Source of the DNA: Chloroflexota bacterium
GTDB lineage: Bacteria; Chloroflexota; UBA4733
Direction: 5' to 3'
NCBI GenBank assembly: GCA_023381895.1
Contig: JAMCTA010000148.1
Location: 1-64,000, forward strand
Length of the DNA: 64,000 nucleotides
The position numbers were made by a program, and so were the translations under genes. Below, piece after piece: positions 9,211 to 16,601 of the stretch. A model generated the notes under the pieces. The model searched no databases. It was not told the origin of the DNA and saw only the letters and a list, made by a program, of their open reading frames with translations. Numbering within the stretch: position 1 is the first letter of the stretch; every line of letters begins with the position of its first letter.

Positions 9211-10863
9211 ATGCCACATCGCTCGTTCACAAGCTCAGGCACGTGCGTCATTGGCCACGCGAATCCAGATACGGACGCCATCTGTTCGGCGATTGCCTAC
9301 GCGCACTTGTTGCGCGAGATGTCTGACCCACACGCCTTCGCCGCCCGCGCCGGCGAGCTCCGTCCCGATACCGCCTGGGTGCTGCAACGGTTCAGCACGA
9401 CCTCTCCCACGCTCGTTACGGATGTTCGTCCTCGCGTTCGAGATGTGATGAGCGTTCCCGTGATCACTGCAGACCTCTCCGCCTCGCTATTGGAGGTCGC
9501 CCGGACTCTGCGCGAGCGGGACTTACGATCCTTGCCGGTCATCGACGATCAAGGTCACTTGCACGGGTTGATCTCGCTTGAGGATTTCGCCCGCTTCTTC
9601 CTGGAAGGCTCGATGGGAGCTGAAGCAGAGGACATTCCACTGGATTTTGATGCGGTCGTGCGCGCCATTGATGGCACGGTGCTCGTCGAAGCACGTGACC
9701 GGCCACTAAACGACAAAGTCCGCGTCGCAGCCTCATCGATCCAGATTGTGCTCGAGCGCATACCTCCCGATGGCGTTGCAGTGGTTGGCGATCGTCACGA
9801 TGCTCAGGAGGCGCTGATTCATCACGGTGTTGCTGCCCTCATCGTGACGGGTGGACTCCCGGTGCGTAAGGAAATCGTGACCCTCGCACGACAGCACCAC
9901 GTCGCTCTGATCTCGTGCCCGCACCACACGTTCGAGACTGTGCGACTGATCAACATGAGCGTTCCGGCACGCTTCTTCATGCACACGGATCCAGTGACCG
10001 TCCGCGAGACTGAGTTCCTCGACGACGTTCGGTACACGCTGACTACCCAGCGTGGCGTACCAGTCGTGGATAATCAAGGTCACCCCGTGGGGATGCTTGC
10101 TCGTTCAGACCTTCTTGATCCTGCTCGGCGCCCCGTGGCGCTGGTCGACCATAATGAGCTGGGCCAGGCGGCGGAGGGCATCGATCAAGCAGAGATCCGT
10201 GCCATCATCGATCACCATCGCATCGCCACCGTGCAGACCTCGACTCCGATTTTCCTCCGGTTCGAGCCAGTGGGGGCCACAGCAACAATCATCGCCACCC
10301 TCTACCGCGAAGCCGGCGTCGCGCTTCCACCTAACATTGCCGGACTCCTTCTCGCGGCTATCGTCACTGACACAGTGCTATTTCGTTCGCCAACATGCAC
10401 TGCTCGCGATCGGGCTACCGCCTCAGAGCTCGCTGATCTCATTGGCATCGATCCGGAAGGCCTGGGGCGGGAGATCTTCAGCCGGTCATTCGACATCGCA
10501 GCGATGTCGCCGCGTGATCTACTGCGTCGTGACTTCAAAGAATTCAGTGTCCAAGGTCATCTCTACGGTATCGCGGCGATTGAGACTGGGAATGCTACAG
10601 CGCTCACCAGTGTCCGTACACAGTTGCTGAACGAGATGGACAGCATGCGGCGACAGCGCCCGTTTGAGGTCGTTCTGTGCCTTGTCGTGGATGTTATCAG
10701 TGAACAGACCGACGTTCTCATCTCAGGCTATGAGACGATCGTTGCTGAAGTGCTAGGCAAGCCGCTGCTTCCGGGGCGACTGGTGAAACTCCCGTACATC
10801 GTATCTCGGAAGAAGCAAATCGTGCCCTTGCTCGACGATATTGATGCCCGCTCCCACGCGTGA
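9211..10863 (+). CDS. Mn-dependent inorganic pyrophosphatase with CBS and DRTGG domains
   Basis: 550 residues. The domain order is that of regulatory family II pyrophosphatases: DHH domain start with GHANPDTDAICSAIAYA, a CBS domain (DVMSVPVITADLSASL), a DRTGG-like middle (about 200-280), a second CBS (GVPVVDNQGHPVGMLARSDLL), then the rest of the DHH domain with VDHNELGQ and AIIDHHRIA, and a DHHA2 tail. It hydrolyses pyrophosphate, and the CBS pair usually makes this nucleotide-controlled. The ATG at 9211 has AGAGAGGTGAG at a good distance and is preferred over the TTG at 9178. Confidence 0.92.
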   Translation: MPHRSFTSSGTCVIGHANPDTDAICSAIAYAHLLREMSDPHAFAARAGELRPDTAWVLQRFSTTSPTLVTDVRPRVRDVMSVPVITADLSASLLEVARTLRERDLRSLPVIDDQGHLHGLISLEDFARFFLEGSMGAEAEDIPLDFDAVVRAIDGTVLVEARDRPLNDKVRVAASSIQIVLERIPPDGVAVVGDRHDAQEALIHHGVAALIVTGGLPVRKEIVTLARQHHVALISCPHHTFETVRLINMSVPARFFMHTDPVTVRETEFLDDVRYTLTTQRGVPVVDNQGHPVGMLARSDLLDPARRPVALVDHNELGQAAEGIDQAEIRAIIDHHRIATVQTSTPIFLRFEPVGATATIIATLYREAGVALPPNIAGLLLAAIVTDTVLFRSPTCTARDRATASELADLIGIDPEGLGREIFSRSFDIAAMSPRDLLRRDFKEFSVQGHLYGIAAIETGNATALTSVRTQLLNEMDSMRRQRPFEVVLCLVVDVISEQTDVLISGYETIVAEVLGKPLLPGRLVKLPYIVSRKKQIVPLLDDIDARSHA

Positions 10864-10880
10864 GTCAGCACGAAAATTGC

Positions 10881-10916
10881 GTATCTCTCCTCATCAGTCT
10901 TGATGAGGAGAGATAC
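10881..10916 (+). promoter_or_regulatory. Perfect 16-bp hairpin covering the ribosome binding site of the next gene
   Basis: Arms at 10881-10896 and 10901-10916 are perfectly complementary around a four-base GTCT loop. The 3' arm contains GAGGAG (10905-10910), the only good Shine-Dalgarno ahead of the ATG at 10922. In RNA this would bury the ribosome binding site. It also lies 18 bases after the pyrophosphatase stop, but no T-run follows, so a simple intrinsic terminator is less likely than a translational switch or a protein-binding operator. Confidence 0.6.
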
Positions 10917-10921
10917 CACCC

Positions 10922-11689
10922 ATGTGTTTTAGTGTGTTGGATCGTCCGCCTTTGCCGCCCATCCATGGAGGTTCGGTGAACGGCCAGACCTTTACGCTTC
11001 GATCTGCCGACGGCACAGAGTTCTCCGTTCACGCGGCCAGCGCTCAACGCAACGACGCCCCTGGAGTCATAGTGCTCCCAGACATCCGCGGCTTGCATCC
11101 ATACTATATAGACCTGGTGGAGCGCCTTGCGGGTCAAGGCATCCACGCCATCGCGATCGACTACTTCGGCCGCACCGCAGGAATAGGAATCCGCGATGAT
11201 GGCTTCGACTGGCAGAGCCACATCCCACAGACAAAGGCCACCAGCATCGTCGCGGATGTTGCAGCGGCAATTGCCTACGTGCGCTCCGAAGCGGGCGGTG
11301 CCACATCTCCTATGTACACTCTTGGGTTTTGCTTCGGTGGCGGTCATTCGTTCGCACTAGCAGCCGCTGGATTGAACCTTGCCGGCGTTGTTGGCTTCTA
11401 TGGCCGTCCAGTAGGACCCACGCGCGACGGCTCTCCCGCTCCCATCGACCTCGTCAGCAAGATGACATGTCCAGTGCTTGGCCTCTTTGGTGGCGCTGAC
11501 CAGGGTATTCCTCGATCCGCTGTGGACGCGTTCGATAGCGCCCTCAAGCAGGCTGATGTGCCCCACACTTTGCACGTGTACCCCGGAGCGCCACACAGCT
11601 TCTTTGATCGGCGTGCGCGTGACTACGCAGAGGCGTGTAATGACGCGTGGAAGCGCCTACTCCGCTTTATCAAGGAAGATCAGCTTTAG
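10922..11689 (+). CDS. Dienelactone hydrolase family protein
   Basis: 255 residues with an alpha/beta-hydrolase fold. The nucleophile elbow reads GFCFGG, with cysteine in place of serine as in true dienelactone hydrolases. The Asp (LFGGADQGIP) and His (GAPHSFFD) of the triad follow at the expected places. Substrates are probably lactones or esters. The Shine-Dalgarno GAGGAG lies inside a strong hairpin, so translation may be regulated. The stop codon is 18 bases before the promoter-like element of the next gene. Confidence 0.85.
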   Translation: MCFSVLDRPPLPPIHGGSVNGQTFTLRSADGTEFSVHAASAQRNDAPGVIVLPDIRGLHPYYIDLVERLAGQGIHAIAIDYFGRTAGIGIRDDGFDWQSHIPQTKATSIVADVAAAIAYVRSEAGGATSPMYTLGFCFGGGHSFALAAAGLNLAGVVGFYGRPVGPTRDGSPAPIDLVSKMTCPVLGLFGGADQGIPRSAVDAFDSALKQADVPHTLHVYPGAPHSFFDRRARDYAEACNDAWKRLLRFIKEDQL

Positions 11690-11707
11690 GATGGCCCTCT
11701 CACCTAC

Positions 11708-11741
11708 TTGCATAGTATAGAACAAAAGTTCTATACTATGC
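11708..11741 (+). promoter_or_regulatory. Promoter overlapped by a 14-bp palindrome with a LexA-box-like core
   Basis: Arms 11710-11723 and 11728-11741 are perfect inverted repeats around AAAA. The centre, GAACAAAAGTTC (11720-11731), has the GAAC-N4-GTTC form of Gram-positive SOS boxes. The same stretch holds a promoter: TTGCAT (11708-11713), an 18-base spacer and TATACT (11732-11737). A repressor bound here would cover the whole promoter. No Shine-Dalgarno separates it from the downstream ATGs. Confidence 0.55.
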
Positions 11742-11743
11742 CT

Positions 11744-12700
11744 ATGGGGAAGCCGCAGTATCACCTGATCGAGTGCAAGTCCGCGCTCAACCAAGTCAAA
11801 GGAATGCCCTTTCATTGGTCACTCAATCCGTATCGCGGCTGTGCCCATAACTGCGCGTACTGCTACGCTCGCACAACGCACGAGTTCCTAGGACTGTCGC
11901 CGGCCACGGACTTCTCGACTCAGATTTATGTGAAATCGAACATCGCTCAGCGCTTGCGCTCCGAGCTCACCCGGCCGACCTGGCATCACGAGTCCATCGC
12001 CATCGGCTCAGCAACAGACCCGTATCAGCCAGCAGAAGGTCGGTTCCATCTCACTCGTGACTGCCTCGAGGTTCTCGTTGCTGCCCGTAATCCAGTATCG
12101 CTCATCACCAAGGGCACATTAGTGGTCCGAGATCTCGACGTGTTGCAGGAGCTCAATCGTCAGGCGAGGCTAGCTGTCAATATCAGTCTCATCACACTTG
12201 ACAAACTGGTATGGCAGACGATCGAGCCTGGAACACCACCACCAGAGAGCCGTCTATGCGCGCTCGCACGTATCGCTGGGTGTGGCATTCCTTGTGGTAT
12301 AGCACTAGCGCCAGTGCTGCCGCGGTTGACCGATAACCTCGATCAGCTCGCGGCACTGCTGCGCTCCGCTGTAGATCACGGTGCCCAATGGGCGTGGACG
12401 GGCACACTCCACCTCGAGCCAGCAGTCCGCGATGTGCTTCTCGACTCTGTTGCGCGGCACTTCCCCCATCTCACGGCGAGCTACGCCCGTGTTTACGGTC
12501 ACCGTGGCTCTCGTAACGGAGCTCGCTACACTCCAACTCTCTACGAAGCAGCTCTCCGGAAACGTGTCAACCGCTTCACACGTGACTTAGGACTTGCAGG
12601 CGAGGAGCACCGAAGCTATCGTCCAAGACTATCAGGCATCCAGCAATCCGAGCAGCACACGGTAGCAGGACCTCGCTCATTGCCCCTGCCTCTCGACTGA
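11744..12700 (+). CDS. Radical SAM protein, Rv2578c/PA0069 (SplB-like) family
   Basis: 318 residues from the ATG at 11744; an in-frame ATG at 11738 is the alternative. The radical SAM cluster motif CAHNCAYCYAR (C-x3-C-x2-C) follows NPYRGC, the hallmark of the Rv2578c/PA0069 group related to spore photoproduct lyase. IAIGSATDPYQPAE and LITKGTLVVRDLD are further family segments. The reaction catalysed by this group is not established here; a DNA repair role is an inference from SplB similarity and from the SOS-box-like palindrome directly upstream. The predicted transcription start falls at or next to the ATG, which suggests a leaderless mRNA. Confidence 0.85.
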   Translation: MGKPQYHLIECKSALNQVKGMPFHWSLNPYRGCAHNCAYCYARTTHEFLGLSPATDFSTQIYVKSNIAQRLRSELTRPTWHHESIAIGSATDPYQPAEGRFHLTRDCLEVLVAARNPVSLITKGTLVVRDLDVLQELNRQARLAVNISLITLDKLVWQTIEPGTPPPESRLCALARIAGCGIPCGIALAPVLPRLTDNLDQLAALLRSAVDHGAQWAWTGTLHLEPAVRDVLLDSVARHFPHLTASYARVYGHRGSRNGARYTPTLYEAALRKRVNRFTRDLGLAGEEHRSYRPRLSGIQQSEQHTVAGPRSLPLPLD

Positions 12701-12920
12701 CTCCAGCAAGGCAGCGAGCCCGCTCTTACCGGGAATGCGCTAAGGACTGTACCTCATATATATGTCCCGGCAACACACGCCCTCAGAGCCTCCACCCAAA
12801 TCCACCACACAGTGCCACACCTCGTCCTCCCTACATCGCACAGGGTACAACAACCACTGGAGGGCTTGCGAGTGAGCATATGGCGTGAGACGCGACGCAT
12901 CGCTCTCGTACAGACAATAC

Positions 12921-13322
12921 TTAGTTGCCCCAGCCCCATCTTACGATACGAGCCCACCCTGGCCACATGCCCGGCGTGTCCGAACACGGTACAGCCATGT
13001 ACAGGTCGAAGTGCTCGCCAAACTTCCAGAACCGCGGTACCCACGTAGCCCCTGTGTCTTCAATGGTCCAATAACTGCCATCTTGCAGCTCAAAGCGCGT
13101 TCCCAGAGGGTAAATGAGGCCATTGACGTTATATGGAGAGGTGTTTGTCTCTCCTGCAGCGCCTGGGTAAGTCCAGTGACCAGAGCGCATAATACCGGTG
13201 ACACCTGCACAAGTGAGCGTTACAGGGAACCACGACCCGTCTGCCAGTGCAGTCTTTGGTATTCCAAGCCCAAGTAGCACAAACAACAGGCCAAGAATGA
13301 CCCTCGCTAGTATCCGCCTCAA
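12921..13322 (-). CDS. Secreted 3D-domain (RlpA-like barrel) protein
   Basis: 133 residues from a TTG at 13322, chosen because AGGAAGG lies 9 bases upstream. The N-terminus is a clear signal peptide: two Arg, a hydrophobic run, then cleavage after TALA before DGSWFP. The mature part contains LIYPLGTRFEL, TIEDTGA and GEHFDLYMAVP, matching the 3D domain of cell-wall and resuscitation proteins, in which aspartates such as those of EDTGA and HFDLY are conserved. It is probably an extracellular wall-associated protein or small hydrolase. No operon partner is visible. Confidence 0.65.
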   Translation of the reverse strand: MRRILARVILGLLFVLLGLGIPKTALADGSWFPVTLTCAGVTGIMRSGHWTYPGAAGETNTSPYNVNGLIYPLGTRFELQDGSYWTIEDTGATWVPRFWKFGEHFDLYMAVPCSDTPGMWPGWARIVRWGWGN

Positions 13323-13449
13323 TAGTCCTAACCTTCCTGCAGCTACGTACCCATGCGGATCTCCCGGTGCAGAACCGTCTGAGATCCAGCAGATACCGAT
13401 CAAGCCTGGCTTTGAGCCACACTCCTGCACACTTGGTGCAGGATAATCG

Positions 13450-13850
13450 GATACCGGAGATAATACCACGAGATACACTGAATCATAGGAATTCTGTCAT
13501 CTTTGGCCGGCTACAGCGAATTCATCGGCCCCGGCCTACTATCTGACTGAGAAGCACAACGCCTCAGTGGGAGAGGCATCACTAGTAATTCCTGATTACC
13601 CTGCGTGCCTTATCACTATTCCTTTTGAATAACTCGTAGTTCATTGGCATTATCAATGCTTGTTGATATGATGGCAGTTTATGAGATATCTCCTGTGCTA
13701 TGAGTCTTTCATCAGATGCGTGAGGAACAACTCTGTGTTTCTCATCAGGGGCATACAGATAAGACAGTGTATACGTTCTGTTACTCATCGTTATAACTAT
13801 GAGTAGTTGCGTTTACATCAATGTAGAGAGGGTCGTCAGAAACAGATGAC
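13450..13850. other. AT-rich patch unlike its surroundings
   Basis: Base composition drops visibly (roughly 40 percent GC by eye at 13580-13800) compared with the flanking genes. It holds no recognisable gene apart from one short open frame. It may be a remnant of transferred DNA. Confidence 0.4.
13582..13788 (-). CDS. Hypothetical 68-residue protein in AT-rich patch
   Basis: A 68-codon frame beginning MSNRTYTLSYLYAP and ending ARRVIRNY. I do not recognise it. No ribosome binding site precedes the ATG and the surrounding DNA is AT-rich, so it may be a chance frame or the remains of a transferred gene. The sequence is hydrophilic, mixed-charge and without a membrane segment. Confidence 0.25.
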   Translation of the reverse strand: MSNRTYTLSYLYAPDEKHRVVPHASDERLIAQEISHKLPSYQQALIMPMNYELFKRNSDKARRVIRNY

Positions 13851-14077
13851 ATCAGCACGCCGCCAGGCTTCTCATCACCTTCGTGCGAGAATTGTCCGTC
13901 TCCAGATCACTCCATCTCAGAACAAAGGTGAGGGGAATTGCACGTACGGCGCAGGTCTCTGGACGGGCGGCGCCTCCTCGCGCAGCCTTGCGCTCGGGTG
14001 CCAGATTGCTCGCAAGCTCATCGCGATGATAGAACGATCATCGTTGCGCGGAAACACGCTGAATAAAACGAACAGGT

Positions 14078-14251
14078 TCAGGAACCCGGCGCGGGATTTC
14101 GCTCCAGAAAGTCAACCGTCCGTCGCTCGACGTAGCGCCGCACAGCAGCACTACGCAGGCCATGGCGCTCATTAGGGGGCACGAGTACGTCGAAGTCCTT
14201 GTCTGCAGTGATCAGACGTAGCCCTTGGATCCTCGTAATTCTCTGGGGCAC
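14078..14251 (-). pseudogene. Possible PIN/DUF5615-type toxin remnant
   Basis: A 57-codon frame from a GTG contains GLRLITADKDFDVLVPP, which resembles the closing TADxDF strand and loop of PIN-type nucleases, followed by an arginine-rich tail. The upstream two thirds of such a domain is missing because of an in-frame stop just before. It is probably a decayed toxin gene; the match is short. Confidence 0.3.
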
Positions 14252-14316
14252 ATCATCAGTCCGTCAGGTGAGGGAACGAGAATAGTTCCCTTCTCACACG
14301 CATCAATTCTCGACCT

Positions 14317-15411
14317 CTAGCGCACGAGAAACTTGATGCACACAGGTTGTGGCACCTCGGTCATCGTAGGCTCGCCAACCGGCATTCCTGTTTCCTTTGA
14401 CAACCTGAATGTAAAAATAGATCGGGAACGCTGATTGGCAGCAAGGAGATAACGGCCAGACGGATCAATCCCAAAGTTCCGCGGCCACTTCCCTCCTGTA
14501 GACAGATGTCCAACGAGCGTCAACATCGCTCCATCGCCACTGACGTTGTAGACCGCGAGGCTATCGTGCCCACGGTTCGACCCGTAGAGGAACCGGCCGT
14601 CTGGTGACAGTTGGACCTCCGCACAGTAGCTCTCACCTGTAAACCCAGCGGGCAGCGTCGAGATCACCTGCCCTGGAATGAGTTTTCCGGAGGCGGGATC
14701 AAAGCTATACACCGCAACGGTGCAGTCGAGCTCATTGATAACGTAGACGTGGTTGCGCGATGGGTGAATGGCGAGATGACGCGGCCCTGCTCCAGGACGT
14801 GCAGCCACCCAGGGCGAATCGTTCGGGCGCAGCGCACCTGTCGCAGCATCGAGCCGGAACACTAGGACACGGTCGAGGCCGAGGTCATTTGCGAGGACCA
14901 GGTCGCTACCTGGCACATGGTAGATCGAATGTGCGTGGGGCCCCTCCTGGCGCTGTGGATGGACGCTGCTCCCCTCGTTCTGAATGAAACTGACAGCAGC
15001 TCCAAGTCTGCCATCGGACTGAATCGATAATACAGCAAGGCTTCCACTAGCATAGTTTGCCACTAAGGCCCACCGACCAGAGGAGTCGACTGAGACGTGA
15101 CATGGTCCATTTCCTCTCGTGGACTCTGTATTAAGGTACGTCAGCCGCCCATTGGTCTCAACGCGAAACGCAGCCAAGCCACCTCGACGCTCGCTGCCCT
15201 CACCGCCCATCTCACTCACGGCATAGAGAAAAGATCCCGAGGGGTGCAGCGCCAAGAACGATGGGTTCGTCACGTTCCTAGCAGTACCGACGGGGTCCAA
15301 GGCGCCTGTGGCCTCATCCAGGCGAAACGTGTAGATACCCTCTGAGCTTGAGCCATCGCCAGCGCTACCCCGAGTATATGTTCCGGCAAACACCAGTGTC
15401 TCACTAGTCAT
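14317..15411 (-). CDS. Lactonase family protein (6-phosphogluconolactonase type, seven-bladed propeller)
   Basis: 364 residues from the ATG at 15411, with GGGGAAG at a good spacing. The sequence repeats blade-like units: FLALHPSGSFLYAVSE, GPCHVSVDSSGRWALVANYASGS, GPRHLAIHPSRNHVYVINELD and PRNFGIDPSGRYLLAANQ. This is the pattern of the YbhE/Pgl cytosolic lactonases that hydrolyse 6-phosphogluconolactone. Related propellers act on other lactones, so the substrate is likely but not certain. It is a monocistronic gene, divergent from the next one. Confidence 0.85.
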   Translation of the reverse strand: MTSETLVFAGTYTRGSAGDGSSSEGIYTFRLDEATGALDPVGTARNVTNPSFLALHPSGSFLYAVSEMGGEGSERRGGLAAFRVETNGRLTYLNTESTRGNGPCHVSVDSSGRWALVANYASGSLAVLSIQSDGRLGAAVSFIQNEGSSVHPQRQEGPHAHSIYHVPGSDLVLANDLGLDRVLVFRLDAATGALRPNDSPWVAARPGAGPRHLAIHPSRNHVYVINELDCTVAVYSFDPASGKLIPGQVISTLPAGFTGESYCAEVQLSPDGRFLYGSNRGHDSLAVYNVSGDGAMLTLVGHLSTGGKWPRNFGIDPSGRYLLAANQRSRSIFTFRLSKETGMPVGEPTMTEVPQPVCIKFLVR

Positions 15412-15576
15412 AGTCACTCTTCCCCTTTCTTTCTTCCCGCGCAGGACACACCACTACTTCTGGGGCCATTGTAGAGACTCAAGCGTGCGACTGCAGTATA
15501 AGAAGGATTCTCACTCGACGCCCGCTCGCGGGCCGGTATACTGAGCGCAAAGTATGTTCCACAGAAACGCACTTCA

Positions 15577-15939
15577 ATGGCTCGAAACCGCGGACACAAC
15601 TCTTGGTTGCCTTTGGCCGTCATCTTTGCCATCTTCATCGGCGCACCTTTGGTGGGCACAGGAAATGTGCTGGTACTCGTGGCCCTCACCGCCCTTGCTG
15701 TCTTCGGTGTCATTGCTTGGGGACCAGCACAGGCGCTTAGCCGCCGGTGGGAGCAACCCGTCCTGCCAACCAACAGTGACAGTGTCGAACGCCGGATCGC
15801 CACTCTCGAGGCCTTGGTTCAGGATCTCATGCAGCAGCAGCGCCATATGAAACAACTCGTAGAGTGGCAAGCGCGCCTGTTGGACCAAGGGACTCCACCA
15901 TCGAAAGAGCCTGCTGCTAAGCCACCCACTCGGGATTAA
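15577..15939 (+). CDS. Small membrane protein with C-terminal coiled coil
   Basis: 120 residues. Two hydrophobic segments (about 11-27 and 30-48) lie next to each other and form a hairpin. After WGPAQALSRRW comes a helical stretch with heptad character (about 68-104: VERRIATLEALVQDLMQQQ) and a short polar tail. I do not recognise a named family. The layout resembles phage-shock or envelope stress anchors, but that is only a resemblance. The ribosome binding site is weak; a TATACT -10-like element lies at 15536-15541. Confidence 0.6.
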   Translation: MARNRGHNSWLPLAVIFAIFIGAPLVGTGNVLVLVALTALAVFGVIAWGPAQALSRRWEQPVLPTNSDSVERRIATLEALVQDLMQQQRHMKQLVEWQARLLDQGTPPSKEPAAKPPTRD

Positions 15940-16048
15940 GACAACAGTCAGGCAAGCCTTTCGGGCCAACGTATCGTTTTTGCTGCCTGAGCCTGCTTCC
16001 TCTCCAAGCCGTTGAGATCCGGCGGTCTGACCGTGGGCCGCGCTACCC

Positions 16049-16077
16049 TTGCTTCGCACGTCGAAATTGCTTAGAAT
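16049..16077 (+). promoter_or_regulatory. Sigma-70-type promoter of the MarR/ABC exporter operon
   Basis: TTGCTT (16049-16054), a 17-base spacer and TAGAAT (16072-16077). Transcription would start near 16084, about 26 bases before the MarR ATG. Autoregulation by the MarR protein binding in this region is likely for the family but no clear operator can be singled out. Confidence 0.5.
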
Positions 16078-16109
16078 GTTCAAAATAGTTCGCTGAAAGA
16101 TAAGTTTCT

Positions 16110-16601
16110 ATGCCAGGCACCGATACTCTCGTTCCGGACGAGATACGTGGCCAAGTAGCCGGGATGCTCCAACGGGTCAGCCGCGCGCTGCGTGATCCCC
16201 AAGATGAGGCATGGCTCGCCATCGACCTATCAATGGCTCAAGTGAAGCTCCTCTTCACACTTCACTACCGCGGACCAGCGACAGTCGGAGCTCTCGCCGA
16301 ACGCTTGGGCGTGAAGCTCCCCACTGTGTCGGTGACGACGGATCGCCTCGTACGCCTTGGCTATGTGCGACGCTTGACCGATGAGGATGACCGTCGCGTC
16401 GTGATCTCGCAGATCACGACAGAGGGCAGCCGGGTCGTCGAGCGACTCCGTGAAGAGAGGCGCGCTCGCATCGATCAGATTGTGAGTCGCCTGACTCCCC
16501 AGGAGCTCCTTGCTCTTTCAGAGAGCTTGGAACCCGTGGCTCGCATCCTGAGTGAGATGAAGACTAGCAGCCAGCGAGAGAACGGATTAGCTCAACCTTG
16601 A
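16110..16601 (+). CDS. MarR family transcriptional regulator
   Basis: 163 residues with the MarR winged helix-turn-helix: GALAERLGVKLPTVSVTTDR as recognition helix region, then VRRLTDEDDRRVVISQITTEG as the beta wing with the conserved DxR. These dimeric repressors usually bind small aromatic or lipophilic ligands and control efflux pumps. Here the gene leads a set of exporter genes, and its TGA overlaps the TTG of the first ABC gene by 4 bases, so it very likely controls its own operon. Confidence 0.92.
   Translation: MPGTDTLVPDEIRGQVAGMLQRVSRALRDPQDEAWLAIDLSMAQVKLLFTLHYRGPATVGALAERLGVKLPTVSVTTDRLVRLGYVRRLTDEDDRRVVISQITTEGSRVVERLREERRARIDQIVSRLTPQELLALSESLEPVARILSEMKTSSQRENGLAQP

Noticed and set aside
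13807..14175. Plus-strand 122-codon frame
   Set aside because: No ribosome binding site, no family resemblance, and it crosses the AT-rich patch and PIN remnant.
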